This document shows, piece after piece, positions 7,541-16,784 of a stretch of 64,000 nucleotides of DNA. Position numbers and translations under genes: made by a program. Position 1 is the stretch's first letter. Every line of letters starts with the position of its first letter. The DNA comes from Pandoraea sp. (GTDB lineage Bacteria > Pseudomonadota > Gammaproteobacteria > Burkholderiales > Burkholderiaceae). The stretch covers positions 1 through 64,000 of the forward strand of contig NZ_SCSK01000070.1 in NCBI RefSeq assembly GCF_004297875.1, written 5' to 3'. Under the pieces are notes generated by a model. It did not search any database, was not told where the DNA came from, and was given only the letters and a program-made list of their open reading frames with translations.

Positions 7541-8929
7541 CTATCGAGCCGCCTCGCCCAACCCGGCCATCAACACATACTTCACTTGCACATACTCCTC
7601 GATGCCGTAATAGCTGCCTTCGCGCCCGTAGCCGGACTGCTTGACCCCGCCAAACGGCACGGAAGCGGTGCCCACCGAGCCTGAGTTGAGGATCACCATG
7701 CCGGCCTCGATGTCGCGCGAGAGCCGGAATGCCCGGCCGAGATCGCGCGTGAATGCGTAGGCGACCAGGCCGTATTCGGTGGCGTTGGCGCGCGCGATGA
7801 CTTCGTGCTCGGAGGCGAATGTGTAGACGGGGAAGACCGGGCCGAAGATTTCAGTCGAGCAGATCTCCATGTCGTCGGTGAGGTGGGTGAGGATGGTCGG
7901 TGCGTAGAAGAGCCCGCCGTTGTCGTGTCGCCGCCCGCCGAGCAGCGTCCTGGCGCCGCTTTGCTGCGCCTGTTCAACGAGCCGCGATACCTTGTCGAGC
8001 GCGGCCTGGTTGATCAGCGGCCCTACCACGAAGTCGGGCTGCAATCCCTGGTCGACGGGGATTGGCTCGACGGCTTCCTTCAAGCGCTGCACGAAGCGAT
8101 CGTGAATGCCGGCCTGCACGTAGATGCGGTTCGGCGAGATGCAGACCTGGCCGGAGTTGCGCAGCTTGGCGGCAACCAGTCCTGACAGCGCCTGTTCGAT
8201 GTCGGCATCGTCGAACACGATGAACGGCGCGTTGCCGCCGAGTTCCATGGTCAGTTTTTTGAGCGTATCGGCGCTTTGCCGGGCGAGCAGCCGGCCGATT
8301 TGGGTCGACCCGGTGAACGAGATCTTCCGGATGCGCGGGTCGCCGGTCATCAAGCCGCCGATGGTGGCGGGGTCGCCGGTCACCATTTCTAAAACGCCCT
8401 CGGGAATGCCGGCGCGTCTCGCGTATTCAAGCAGCTTGTAGGCGGTCAGCGGCGTTTCCTCGGCCGGCTTGATGATGATCGTGCAACCGGCCGCGAGGGC
8501 GGTGGCGACCTTGCGCGCAATCATCATGAACGGGAAATTCCATGGCGTGATCGACGCCACCGGGCCGATCGGTTCCTTGACGACCAGCACGGCGGCATCG
8601 GCGGCGTGCGATGGAATGGTGTCGCCATATACGCGCCGGGCTTCTTCCGCATACCATTCGATGAAGCCCAGGCCGTAGTCGATTTCGCCGAGCGCTTCGC
8701 TCAGGCACTTGCCGTTCTCGCGCGAGATCAGTTCGGCGAAGTCCTGCCTGTCTTGCCTGACCAGCTCGAACCACTTGCGCAGCAGGTCGCTGCGCTGCCT
8801 GGCCAGGGTTCGCGACCATGCATGGAACGCCGCGCAGGTGCGATCGATCGCCTCGCGCACTTCCTGCTCCGAGTGGTGTTTGACGTGGCCGACGATGCTG
8901 CCGTCGGCGGGGTTTCTTACTTCGATCAT
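7541..8929 (-). CDS. NAD(P)-dependent aldehyde dehydrogenase, succinate-semialdehyde type
   Basis: The 462-residue protein is an ALDH-superfamily enzyme close to succinate-semialdehyde dehydrogenases. ITPWNFPFMMIARKVATALA gives the cofactor site, FTGSTQIGR the glycine loop, and MELGGN the general base Glu 229. SGQVCISPNR carries the nucleophile Cys 263, and EIFGPVFPVY is the conserved late motif. It oxidises an aldehyde to the acid in the cytosol. Succinate semialdehyde is the best guess, but related short-chain aldehydes are possible. It is slightly shorter than E. coli GabD (about 480). Start ATG 8929 has AAGGAT upstream. The divergent AraC gene at 9180 is the likely regulator, and no aminotransferase lies next to it, so a GABA route is not shown. 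Confidence 0.9.
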   Translation of the reverse strand: MIEVRNPADGSIVGHVKHHSEQEVREAIDRTCAAFHAWSRTLARQRSDLLRKWFELVRQDRQDFAELISRENGKCLSEALGEIDYGLGFIEWYAEEARRVYGDTIPSHAADAAVLVVKEPIGPVASITPWNFPFMMIARKVATALAAGCTIIIKPAEETPLTAYKLLEYARRAGIPEGVLEMVTGDPATIGGLMTGDPRIRKISFTGSTQIGRLLARQSADTLKKLTMELGGNAPFIVFDDADIEQALSGLVAAKLRNSGQVCISPNRIYVQAGIHDRFVQRLKEAVEPIPVDQGLQPDFVVGPLINQAALDKVSRLVEQAQQSGARTLLGGRRHDNGGLFYAPTILTHLTDDMEICSTEIFGPVFPVYTFASEHEVIARANATEYGLVAYAFTRDLGRAFRLSRDIEAGMVILNSGSVGTASVPFGGVKQSGYGREGSYYGIEEYVQVKYVLMAGLGEAAR

Positions 8930-9179
8930 GACGTATCCTTGAGTCCGTGTCGGGATGGCGATTGCCGCAAGCGCGCGCAGTGCGCGAGAGCCGTTAACCG
9001 GCGCCTCGACGTCGCTACCGGCGTTCGCGGCAATCTTGCGGAAATGTTATGGGCGCCGGCCGGCGCGGCAAACGCGCATTCGTCTGTGATTCTTGCCTGA
9101 TCCTATGAGCGGCTGGTGCTTTGCTCGGCTGCATGCGAAACTGCACCGGTCGACCGCTACGGTTTGTCTTTCCGCCGCC

Positions 9180-10130
9180 ATGGACCCCGCATCCAAACGT
9201 CAAGAGCACCTGCGCCAACAGATGATCGATCTGTTGCTCGAGCTCGCGCCCGATGAGGGCTATAACCTTTCCCCGCTGCCCGATATTCGCTTCCTGCGTT
9301 CGAACCGGTCGTTGACCCGAACGCCAGTGCTCTATGAGCCGGGCATCGTGATCGTGTGCCAGGGGCGCAAGCGCGGTTATTGGGGCGATCAGGTTTATCT
9401 TTACGATGCCCAGCGATATCTGGTGGTCTCGGTGCCGTTGCCGTTTTCGATGGAGACCGACGCGAGCGAGGCCGAGCCGTTGCTGGCGATTTATTTGCGG
9501 CTGGATTTCGGCATGGCCGCCGATTTGCTGCTGCAGCTCGAGGAGCACGAAGCGCTGACGCCGATGCCGCCTCGCGGCATGGCGACCACCCGGCTCGATA
9601 TCCCGCTGGGGCAGAGCGTCTTGCGTTTTTTGCAGGCCATGTTGAATCCTCTCGAGGCGCAGATCCTCGGGCCGGCGCTGGTGCGGGAAATCTATTTCCG
9701 GGTTTTCATGGGCGAGCAGGGCGGCTCGATGCGCGCCGCGATCAGCCGCCAGGGCAATTTCGGTCGCATCTCCCGCGCGATCCGCAAGATTCACACGAGT
9801 TTTGCGCAACCGCTGACGGTCGAAGAACTCGCCGCCGAAGCGCGCATGAGCGTACCCACCTTCCATGTGCACTTCAAAGCGGTGACCGATACGTCGCCGC
9901 TGCAATACATCAAGTCCACGCGCCTGCACCAGGCGCGGCTTCTGATGGCGCGGCACGGCATGACCGCGGCGGCCGCCAGTGGCCAGGTCGGTTATGAAAG
10001 CCCGTCGCAATTCAGCCGCGAATTCAAGCGGTTGTTCGGCGGCAGCCCGTTGCAGGAAATCGCGCGCATGAAGCGCAATTTCGCGCTGCCCGACGAAGGC
10101 GCGCCGTCGATTTTTGTTTCCTCGCATTAA
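9180..10130 (+). CDS. AraC-family transcriptional regulator (AraC_N type)
   Basis: The protein has 316 residues from ATG 9180. The N-terminal half is the AraC_N cupin-like domain (YNLSPLPDIRFLRSNRS, LYEPGIVIVCQGRKRGYWGD, YLVVSVPLPFSMET). The C-terminal half has the two AraC helix-turn-helix units: LTVEELAAEARMSVPTFHVH and VGYESPSQFSREFKRLFG. The frame is open to 9093, but 9180 (MDPASKRQEHL) fits the family better. It diverges from the aldehyde dehydrogenase with 250 bases between them, and regulators of this subtype often sit beside oxidoreductases they control. The effector is unknown. Confidence 0.9.
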   Translation: MDPASKRQEHLRQQMIDLLLELAPDEGYNLSPLPDIRFLRSNRSLTRTPVLYEPGIVIVCQGRKRGYWGDQVYLYDAQRYLVVSVPLPFSMETDASEAEPLLAIYLRLDFGMAADLLLQLEEHEALTPMPPRGMATTRLDIPLGQSVLRFLQAMLNPLEAQILGPALVREIYFRVFMGEQGGSMRAAISRQGNFGRISRAIRKIHTSFAQPLTVEELAAEARMSVPTFHVHFKAVTDTSPLQYIKSTRLHQARLLMARHGMTAAAASGQVGYESPSQFSREFKRLFGGSPLQEIARMKRNFALPDEGAPSIFVSSH

Positions 10131-10157
10131 CCCATACTCTCCGGACAACCATCGACC

Positions 10158-11042
10158 ATGGCCCGCCGCGACTCGCTACCGCCACTCAATCCGACCCGCG
10201 CTTTCGAAGCGACCGGGCGTCTGCTCAGTATTTCGAAGGCGGCCGACGAATTGGCCGTGACCCCGGCGGCGGTGAGCCGGCAGGTCAGGGCGCTCGAGGA
10301 TTTTCTGAAGGCGCCGCTGTTCGAGCGGGTGCGCGGCGGCCTCGTGTTGACCGCGCTGGGCGCCCGTTATCTTTCCGATTTGATGCCGCTTTTCGCCACG
10401 CTGCGCGAAGCGACGGAGGCGGTGATGTCGGGCAGCCCGGGCGGCAACGTGCTGCGCATCCGCTCGCCGGCCACGTTCGCGGTGCGCTGGCTGATTCCAC
10501 GGCTGGCGAGCTTTCACCGCCTCAATCAAAACATCGATGTGCAATTGACCACGTCGTCGGTACCGCTGAACTTCGCGCTGGAAGACATTGACGCGGGCAT
10601 CCAGCTGGGCGACGGCGACTGGCCGGGGATGAACACGCAGCGCCTGATTCCCAACGAACTGGTGCCGGTAGCCGCGCCCACCCTCGCCTTGAAAAAGCCG
10701 AGGCAGCTCGAAAAACAAACGCTGCTACATTCGCTCGCGCGCGCCGACGACTGGGGGCTGTGGCTGGCCGCCGCGGGCGTGCCGAGAATCAACGCACAGC
10801 GCGGCATGCGCTATGAGACATCGCTGCTGGCCTACCAGGCGGCGATCGAGGGGCACGGCGTGGCGATCGCACAGAAGGCGCTGGTAGATAAGGATCTGGC
10901 CGACGGCACGCTGGTGATCCCGTTTGGACCGACACTCGATCGCGGCGCATACACCTACTATTTCGCATGGCCCTCGGGCAAGCGGCAGACCGCAGCATTG
11001 CGCGCGTTTCGCGAATGGCTTGCCACGGTGGTGCACAGCTAG
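10158..11042 (+). CDS. LysR-family regulator, GcvA-like
   Basis: The 294-residue protein begins with the GcvA-type LysR signature: LPPLNPTRAFEATGRLLSIS, then ADELAVTPAAVSRQVRALED and LFERVRGGL. The effector domain follows (LRIRSPATFAVRWLIPRLAS, then DIDAGIQLGDGDWPG). It starts 27 bases after the AraC stop and may share its transcript. It is also co-oriented with, and 152 bases upstream of, the CoA-transferase operon, which is its most likely target. The intergenic stretch holds an A-rich part (11068-11100) suited to LysR binding, but I could not pick out a convincing T-N11-A box. Confidence 0.9.
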   Translation: MARRDSLPPLNPTRAFEATGRLLSISKAADELAVTPAAVSRQVRALEDFLKAPLFERVRGGLVLTALGARYLSDLMPLFATLREATEAVMSGSPGGNVLRIRSPATFAVRWLIPRLASFHRLNQNIDVQLTTSSVPLNFALEDIDAGIQLGDGDWPGMNTQRLIPNELVPVAAPTLALKKPRQLEKQTLLHSLARADDWGLWLAAAGVPRINAQRGMRYETSLLAYQAAIEGHGVAIAQKALVDKDLADGTLVIPFGPTLDRGAYTYYFAWPSGKRQTAALRAFREWLATVVHS

Positions 11043-11194
11043 CGCTTGCGGTGCGGCACATGGCTTTACAAAAAGTCAAAAGGTACGATCGATAAAGTCG
11101 TTTGTCCGCGCTGCGTGCGCTCTCTATCCTGTTTTCAATGGCTGCGAATGACATTCGTGTCGCCGATTCGCAGCGCGGAACTGGATAGGAAAAA

Positions 11195-12418
11195 ATGATA
11201 AGAGACAGTCTTCGAGGCATACGCGTGCTGGATTTTTCGCACGTGCTGGCCGGGCCCGTTTGCTCCATGATGCTTGCCGATCTCGGTGCGGACGTGGTCA
11301 AGATCGAGCCGCCGGCCGGTGAGCTGGGGCGCAAGATCGGCCCGCCATGGATCAACGGCGAGAGCGTCGCCAATCTCAGTGTCAATCGCAACAAGCGCAG
11401 TCTGGCGATCGATCTGAAAACCGAGGCTGGCCAGCGAACGATAAGAGAGATGGTCCGGCGGGCCGACGTGATTGTCGAGAACTTCCGGCCCGGCGTCATG
11501 GCGACGTGGGGTCTGGATTATGCGTCGCTCGAAGCGACTCACGGCAAGCTGGTCTACTGCTCGATCTCCGCGTTCGGACAAACCGGTGCTGCACGCAGTC
11601 GCCCGGCCGTCGACGGCATCATTCAGGCCGCCAGTGGGCTGATGAGCACGCTCGGTGAGCCCGGTTCGGCGCCGTTGAAGGTTCCGGTGCCGGTCGCCGA
11701 CATGGTGGGCGGCTATATGGCCACCATTGCCCTGCTCGCGGCACTGCACCAGGTCCGATGCGGTGGTGCTGGCCAGCATCTGGACATCAGCTTGTTTACG
11801 GCGGCCGTTACGCTGCAGCAGGTCGGCTTCACGTCGTTTCTCGCCTCCAGTATCGATCCCGAAAAGGTCGGCAGCGCGGCGCCTTATGCGTCTCCCAACG
11901 AGGCGTTCCAGACCCGCGACGGCTGGCTGATGATTGCCGCCTATCACCCGCACCGATGGGCGTCGCTTTGCGAAGTGCTGGGCTTGCCGCATCTCGAATC
12001 CGACCCGCGCTTTGTCACCAACACGGATCGCGTGCGCAACCGGGCTGCCCTGCGCCGCGCGCTGGACGAATGCTTCGTGACCCGCACCACATCCGAATGG
12101 ATCGACCTGTTGGCCGCTCGCGACATCCTGTGCGCTCCGGTTTCGACGTACAGCGAGGTGGTGGATTCCCGCGAGTATCGCGAAAGCGGAATCGATTCGA
12201 GCTTCGATCATCCGATTGCCGGCAAGGTGCGGCTGCCGGGCTTCGCGCTCGGCAAAAGGGACGATCCGCGTGCGGCGGACGTCGCCGCGCCGCTCGTCGG
12301 GCAGCACTCCATTCAAGTCCTCGAGGAATACGGCGTTGCCAATGAAGAGATCGCCGAGTTGCTCGGCCAGGGCGTGATACGGACCGCCGCCGCGCAAGAT
12401 GCGCCGGCCTCTTTGTAG
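11195..12418 (+). CDS. CaiB/BaiF family III CoA-transferase
   Basis: The 407-residue protein has family III CoA-transferase features. The start (SLRGIRVLDFSHVLAGPVCSM, LADLGADVVKIEPP) and VNRNKRSLAIDLKT are diagnostic. The VADMVGGYMA segment near residue 170 carries the Asp that forms the acyl-anhydride and CoA-thioester intermediates. LLAARDILCAPVSTYSEV is a typical late motif. It moves CoA from an acyl-CoA donor to a free acid. First gene of a four-gene plus-strand operon (CoA-transferase, two crotonase-fold enzymes, MHS transporter), which suggests uptake, activation and beta-oxidation-like processing of an organic acid. A GATAGGAAAAA stretch precedes ATG 11195. The acid is not identifiable. 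Confidence 0.9.
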   Translation: MIRDSLRGIRVLDFSHVLAGPVCSMMLADLGADVVKIEPPAGELGRKIGPPWINGESVANLSVNRNKRSLAIDLKTEAGQRTIREMVRRADVIVENFRPGVMATWGLDYASLEATHGKLVYCSISAFGQTGAARSRPAVDGIIQAASGLMSTLGEPGSAPLKVPVPVADMVGGYMATIALLAALHQVRCGGAGQHLDISLFTAAVTLQQVGFTSFLASSIDPEKVGSAAPYASPNEAFQTRDGWLMIAAYHPHRWASLCEVLGLPHLESDPRFVTNTDRVRNRAALRRALDECFVTRTTSEWIDLLAARDILCAPVSTYSEVVDSREYRESGIDSSFDHPIAGKVRLPGFALGKRDDPRAADVAAPLVGQHSIQVLEEYGVANEEIAELLGQGVIRTAAAQDAPASL

Positions 12419-12427
12419 GAGGTGGGT

Positions 12428-13204
12428 ATGAAGCGCGCTCCCGTAATTATCGAGAATCATCGAAATGTCGCCTTGCTCAGGCTGGCATCGGACAACCCTT
12501 TGAACCCGCTCACGGATGACCTGGTTGATGCGTTAGGCGATGCTCTCGGCCGGATCGATGCCGACGACGCCGTGCATGCCACTGTCATCACCGGTTCGGA
12601 CAAGGCATTTGCAGCCGGCGCCGACATTGCGGCGATGTCGGTGCTGAATTACGCCGATGCCTTTCAATCGGACTACGTCGGCCGGAACTGGGATCGCATC
12701 CGTGCCCATCGCAAACCGCTGGTTGCCGCGGTTCAGGGGTATGCGCTGGGTGGCGGATGTGAGCTGGCAATGATGTGCGACATCGTGATCTGCGCGGAAG
12801 ATGCCACGTTCGGCCAGCCGGAAGTCAAGCTGGGCATCGTGCCCGGCGCGGGCGGCACGCAACGCCTGCCGCGCGCCGTGGGCAAGTCGCTGGCGATGCA
12901 GATGTGCCTGAGCGGCGTGTCGATTTCGGCACGGCAGGCCCTGGCCTCCGGCCTCGTCTCCGGGGTCGTCGCCCGCGAGCGACTGGTTGCCGAGGCGCTC
13001 GATATCGCCGGCTCGATCGCAAGACACTCACTGCCGGTCCTGATGGCGATCAAGGAAGCCGTGGGCCGATCCTTCGAGTCGTCCCTGGGCGACGGGCTGT
13101 TATTCGAGCGACGGCTTTTTCATGCTGGCTTCGCGTTGCACGACCAGAAGGAAGGCATGGCGGCGTTCCTGCAGAAGCGAGCGCCGGAATTTCTCAACAA
13201 GTGA
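12428..13204 (+). CDS. enoyl-CoA hydratase/isomerase
   Basis: The 258-residue crotonase-fold protein keeps both catalytic glutamates of enoyl-CoA hydratase: one in YALGGGCELAMMCDI and one in FGQPEVKLGIVPGAGGTQRL. The oxyanion segment ITGSDKAFAAGADIAAM is intact. It should hydrate trans-2-enoyl-CoA to 3-hydroxyacyl-CoA. ATG 12428 is preferred over an in-frame GTG at 12422 because GGAGG (12418-12422) sits five bases before it. It starts nine bases after the CoA-transferase stop, so the two are cotranscribed. Confidence 0.92.
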   Translation: MKRAPVIIENHRNVALLRLASDNPLNPLTDDLVDALGDALGRIDADDAVHATVITGSDKAFAAGADIAAMSVLNYADAFQSDYVGRNWDRIRAHRKPLVAAVQGYALGGGCELAMMCDIVICAEDATFGQPEVKLGIVPGAGGTQRLPRAVGKSLAMQMCLSGVSISARQALASGLVSGVVARERLVAEALDIAGSIARHSLPVLMAIKEAVGRSFESSLGDGLLFERRLFHAGFALHDQKEGMAAFLQKRAPEFLNK

Positions 13205-13212
13205 GTATCGGA

Positions 13213-14040
13213 ATGAACGGTTACCCAATGAACACCATAAGCGATGACACGACGGCCGACGGGGCGCAAGGCGAGGGCCTGGTCACGACCCGCGTCGTCA
13301 ATGGCGTGATGGCCATCACACTGAATGAACCGAAAACCGGCAACGCGCTCGATGTCGCAATGACCGAAACGCTGGCGGACGCGCTGGAGCGCGCGAGCGG
13401 TCTGGCGAGCGTGCACTGCGTTCTGCTGAGGTCCTCGGGCAGGCATTTTTGCACGGGCGGCAATGTGAAGGATATGGAGGCCGGCGCCGATCTGATGCAA
13501 GGCTCGGTCGAGGCCGTCAGGGAGCGCCTCGCCGGGAGCCTGCATCGCATTACCCGCGCGTTGCATGCGCTGCCCGTGCCGTCCATTGCCGCGGTCAATG
13601 GCGCCGCGGTGGGCGCCGGATTCGATATCGCATTGATGTGCGATTTGCGCATTGCCGCGGAAAATGCGCGCTTCGCGGAGAGCTTTCTGCGGCTCGGCCT
13701 GGTCTCCGGCATCGGCGGCGCCTGGTTCCTCGCCCGGATCGTCGGCGTGGCCAAGGCGATGGAGTTGACGCTGACCAGCGAATTCATCGATGCGCATCGC
13801 GCGCTCGACGTCGGTATCGTCTCGCATGTCGTGGCCGACGACGCGCTGGAAGCCCAGGCGCAACTGCTTGCCGAAAAAATCGCCGGCAGCCCGCCGCATG
13901 CCTTGCGCATGGCCAAGCAACTGGTCCGCCAATCGGCGGAGGCAACGTTGCCGGCGGCGTTGGAGATGGCCGCGTCGATGCAGGCCATTCTCCTTTGCGG
14001 CGAAGAGCACAAGGCCGCGGTTCGCCGGTTTCTCAGGTAA
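13213..14040 (+). CDS. crotonase-family protein with altered active site
   Basis: The 275-residue protein has the crotonase fold: VHCVLLRSSGRHFCTGGNVK for the oxyanion site, and VNGAAVGAGFDIALMCDLRI then ARFAESFLRLGLVSGIGGAW. Compared with rat enoyl-CoA hydratase numbering, Glu 144 is replaced by Asp (GAGFDIAL) and Glu 164 by Phe (ESFLRLG). A normal hydratase mechanism is therefore unlikely. The pattern SGIGGAWFLARIVG is closer to PaaG-like ring or double-bond isomerases. Start could be ATG 13213 or 13228, or a GTG at 13201 overlapping the upstream stop; 13213 is a middle choice. It is the third gene of the CoA-transferase operon. Confidence 0.85.
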   Translation: MNGYPMNTISDDTTADGAQGEGLVTTRVVNGVMAITLNEPKTGNALDVAMTETLADALERASGLASVHCVLLRSSGRHFCTGGNVKDMEAGADLMQGSVEAVRERLAGSLHRITRALHALPVPSIAAVNGAAVGAGFDIALMCDLRIAAENARFAESFLRLGLVSGIGGAWFLARIVGVAKAMELTLTSEFIDAHRALDVGIVSHVVADDALEAQAQLLAEKIAGSPPHALRMAKQLVRQSAEATLPAALEMAASMQAILLCGEEHKAAVRRFLR

Positions 14041-14101
14041 AGCGTCGGCAGACGACGCGTTCTATGTAACGCAAACAAAAAAACAGTGGAAGGAGACAGT
14101 C

Positions 14102-15454
14102 ATGAACACGCACCATCGCCAACCGGCGACGCTACGGCAAATGTTGAAGATCATCACGACCTCGAGCCTGGGAACGATGCTCGAGTACTACGACTTCTTC
14201 GTGTACGTCGCGCTGACGGGCACGCTGACGCATTTGTTTCTGCCGTCGGAGGACCGCACCGTCGCCGCGCTCGCGGGCGTTGCCACCTTTGGCATCGCCT
14301 ATCTGGCCAGGCCAATCGGCACGATCATCTTCAGCCCCATGGCGGATCGGATCGGGCGCAAGAAGACCTTTGTCATCACACTGGCGTTGATGGGCATCGC
14401 GACGGTCGGCATCGGTTGTTTGCCGACTTATGGCGCGCTCGGAGTGGCGGCGCCTGTCGCGTTGCTGGTGCTGCGCATTACGCAAGGTATTGCGCTCGGC
14501 GGGGAGTATGGATCGGCTGTCGTCTACGTGGTCGAATACGCACCGCAGGACAAGCGCGGCATGTTCACGAGCGTGTTGCAGAGCACGGCCGGGGTCGGCC
14601 TGTTGCTCGCCCTGGCGATCGTGTCGGCATTGCGACTGACGCTCGACGCCCACGCATTCGCCGCCTGGGGCTGGCGCGTGCCGTTCCTGGTCTCCGCGCC
14701 GATTGTCGCGATTGCAACGATGATTCGGCTGGGCATGAAGGAGACGCCGGTGTTCGTGGAGATGCAGGCAAGCGGGCGTTTGTCGAAGGCGCCCCTGTCC
14801 GACACGGTGACGAGCAAAACCTCATGGAAAGCCATTCTGGTGGCGATCTTCGGCGCCCAGGGGGGTACCTCGGTATCGTTGTACACGTCGATTGTCTACA
14901 TGCTGTACTTTCTGCAGAACGTGCTCAAGGTCGAACCGACGCACGCCAGTCTTTGCGTGGCGGTCGGCATCGTGATCGCCACGCCGATGTTCCCGGTGTT
15001 CGGCCGCCTGTCCGATCGAATCGGGCGAGCACGCGTCATGTTCATCGGCATCCTCGCATGGATGGCCTGCGCGTATCCGGCCTTTGCGGGGATCCGCACA
15101 GGGGTGCTCGACGGCGCCTGGGGTGTGGTCGCGGCACTTATCACTGTGCTCGCCGTGCTGACCGCCATGATCATGGCGCCGCTACCCGCATTTATCGCCG
15201 AGTGCTTTCCGCCTCAGAGCCGGACGACCGGATTCGGACTCGCGCAGCAACTCGGCAACATCCTGTTTGGCGGATTCCTGCCGCTGATCAGCCTGTCGCT
15301 GGTCGCGCTGACCGGCAATCAATTGGCAGGGGTCGCCTATTCGATTACGTCACTGGTACCTTGCCTTGCCGTTACCTACTTCTGGGGATTCAAGCGGGAC
15401 CGGGCCAAAAGCCGGGCGGAGTTGATGACGGCGCCGGCACCCGCAGGCGACTGA
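14102..15454 (+). CDS. MFS transporter, metabolite:H+ symporter (MHS) family
   Basis: The 450-residue, 12-helix protein has the MHS family opening (SLGTMLEYYDFFVYVALTGTL), the loop motif FSPMADRIGRKKTF between helices 2 and 3, and RITQGIALGGEYGSAVVYVVEYAP for helix 4. The MHS group contains proton symporters for shikimate, dicarboxylates, proline/betaine and aromatic acids. As the last gene of an operon with a CoA-transferase and two crotonases, it most likely imports the acid they break down. GGAAGGAGACAGTC before ATG 14102 is an excellent ribosome binding site. Reading frames further upstream in the same phase overlap the preceding gene and are not used. Confidence 0.92.
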   Translation: MNTHHRQPATLRQMLKIITTSSLGTMLEYYDFFVYVALTGTLTHLFLPSEDRTVAALAGVATFGIAYLARPIGTIIFSPMADRIGRKKTFVITLALMGIATVGIGCLPTYGALGVAAPVALLVLRITQGIALGGEYGSAVVYVVEYAPQDKRGMFTSVLQSTAGVGLLLALAIVSALRLTLDAHAFAAWGWRVPFLVSAPIVAIATMIRLGMKETPVFVEMQASGRLSKAPLSDTVTSKTSWKAILVAIFGAQGGTSVSLYTSIVYMLYFLQNVLKVEPTHASLCVAVGIVIATPMFPVFGRLSDRIGRARVMFIGILAWMACAYPAFAGIRTGVLDGAWGVVAALITVLAVLTAMIMAPLPAFIAECFPPQSRTTGFGLAQQLGNILFGGFLPLISLSLVALTGNQLAGVAYSITSLVPCLAVTYFWGFKRDRAKSRAELMTAPAPAGD

Positions 15455-15575
15455 TCCACCGGAAAAACCTTGCGGTCACTGTTGGGCCCGGCGCACACAG
15501 CGACGATCCACAAATTGCCGCCGCGTCGCCGGTTCGCTCACGCAGGTGCCCCGGGGCTGGCCCGGCCCATCCGAT

Positions 15576-16784
15576 TCACTCATGCCTGAGCGCCTCGATC
15601 GGATCAAGCCGAGCCGCGCGGCGGGCCGGAAAATAGCCGAAGACCACGCCGATGGCCGCGGAGAAGGCGAAGGACAGGAGGTTGATGCCGGGGTTGAAAA
15701 CGTAGGGCACCTGCATGACGCCGGCCAGGAAGATCGACGCTCCCGTGGCGATGGCGATGCCGATCAGGCCGCCCAGGCTGGAGAGCACGACCGCTTCGAT
15801 CAGGAACTGCAGCAGCACCTCGCGCTCCAGCGCGCCGATGGCCAGGCGGATGCCGATCTCACGGGTGCGCTCGGTGACCGACACGAGCATGATGTTCATG
15901 ATGCCGATGCCGCCCACCAGCAGGCTTACCGCGGCCACCGCGCCGAGCAGGGTGGTGAGCACGTCGGTGGTGCCGGACAGGGCTTCGGCGATCTGTTTGG
16001 TATCCATGACATTGAAGTTGTCGTTTTCATTCGCCGCAATGTGGCGCCGTTCCCGCAGGAGCAGTTGGAGCTGGCTCTGCACCTTGCTGGTGGACACGCC
16101 GTCCTTGACCGACACGATCAGCGTGCCCACGTCGAGGCTTCCGGTCAGGCGCCGCTGCACGGTGCGCAGGGGCATGACCACCACGTCGTCCTGGTCCTGG
16201 CCCATGCCCGACTGTCCCTTGGCCTTGAGCAGGCCGATGACGTTGCAGGCGAACTGCCTGACGCGGATGCTGCTGCCGATGGGGCTCTGGCTGCCGAACA
16301 GTTCCTTGCGCACCCGCTCGCCGATCACGCATACGGCCGCGCCGGCGCGCTCCTCGCCTTCGTAGAAGGTGCGGCCGGCGGCCAGCGTCCAGCCCCGCGC
16401 CGTGAACCACGCATCGCTGGTGCCCTGCACCGTGGTGGACCAGTTGTTGGCGCCGGCCACCACGGTGACCATGGTGCTGGCGATGGGGGCGACGGCGGCC
16501 AGGCCGGGGATCTGCGCCTTGATGGCGTTGACGTCGGCGAGCTTGAAGCTGGGCGCGCCGGCGGAGCCCTGGCCCGGGCCAAGCCGCTGGCCGGGCCTGA
16601 TCATGATCAGATTGCTTCCCAGGCTGGCCACCTGGGCGGCGACGGCGCGGGTGGCGCCGTTGCCCAGGGTGACCATGGTGATCACCGCCGCGACGCCGAT
16701 GACGATGCCGAGGATGGTGAGGAAGGAGCGCATCAGGTTGCGCCGGATCTCCCGCAGGGCGATCAGCAGCGTGTTCCGGTTCAT
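15576..16784 (-). CDS. MacB-like ABC transporter permease (split form)
   Basis: The 402-residue protein has the MacB/FtsX architecture. One membrane helix lies near the N terminus (RSFLTILGIVIGVAAVITMV), then a large periplasmic domain of about 230 residues, then three C-terminal helices (TTLLGAVAAVSLLVGGIGIM, VVLSSLGGLIGIAIATGASI, LSFAFSAAIGVVFGYF). It ends with the usual ARRAARLDPIEALRHE. In E. coli MacB the ATPase and permease are one chain; here they are separate genes overlapping by four bases. It is the last gene of a NodT-MacA-ATPase-permease operon. Likely substrates are macrolides, lipids, peptides or siderophores; the sequence does not say which. Confidence 0.92.
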   Translation of the reverse strand: MNRNTLLIALREIRRNLMRSFLTILGIVIGVAAVITMVTLGNGATRAVAAQVASLGSNLIMIRPGQRLGPGQGSAGAPSFKLADVNAIKAQIPGLAAVAPIASTMVTVVAGANNWSTTVQGTSDAWFTARGWTLAAGRTFYEGEERAGAAVCVIGERVRKELFGSQSPIGSSIRVRQFACNVIGLLKAKGQSGMGQDQDDVVVMPLRTVQRRLTGSLDVGTLIVSVKDGVSTSKVQSQLQLLLRERRHIAANENDNFNVMDTKQIAEALSGTTDVLTTLLGAVAAVSLLVGGIGIMNIMLVSVTERTREIGIRLAIGALEREVLLQFLIEAVVLSSLGGLIGIAIATGASIFLAGVMQVPYVFNPGINLLSFAFSAAIGVVFGYFPARRAARLDPIEALRHE

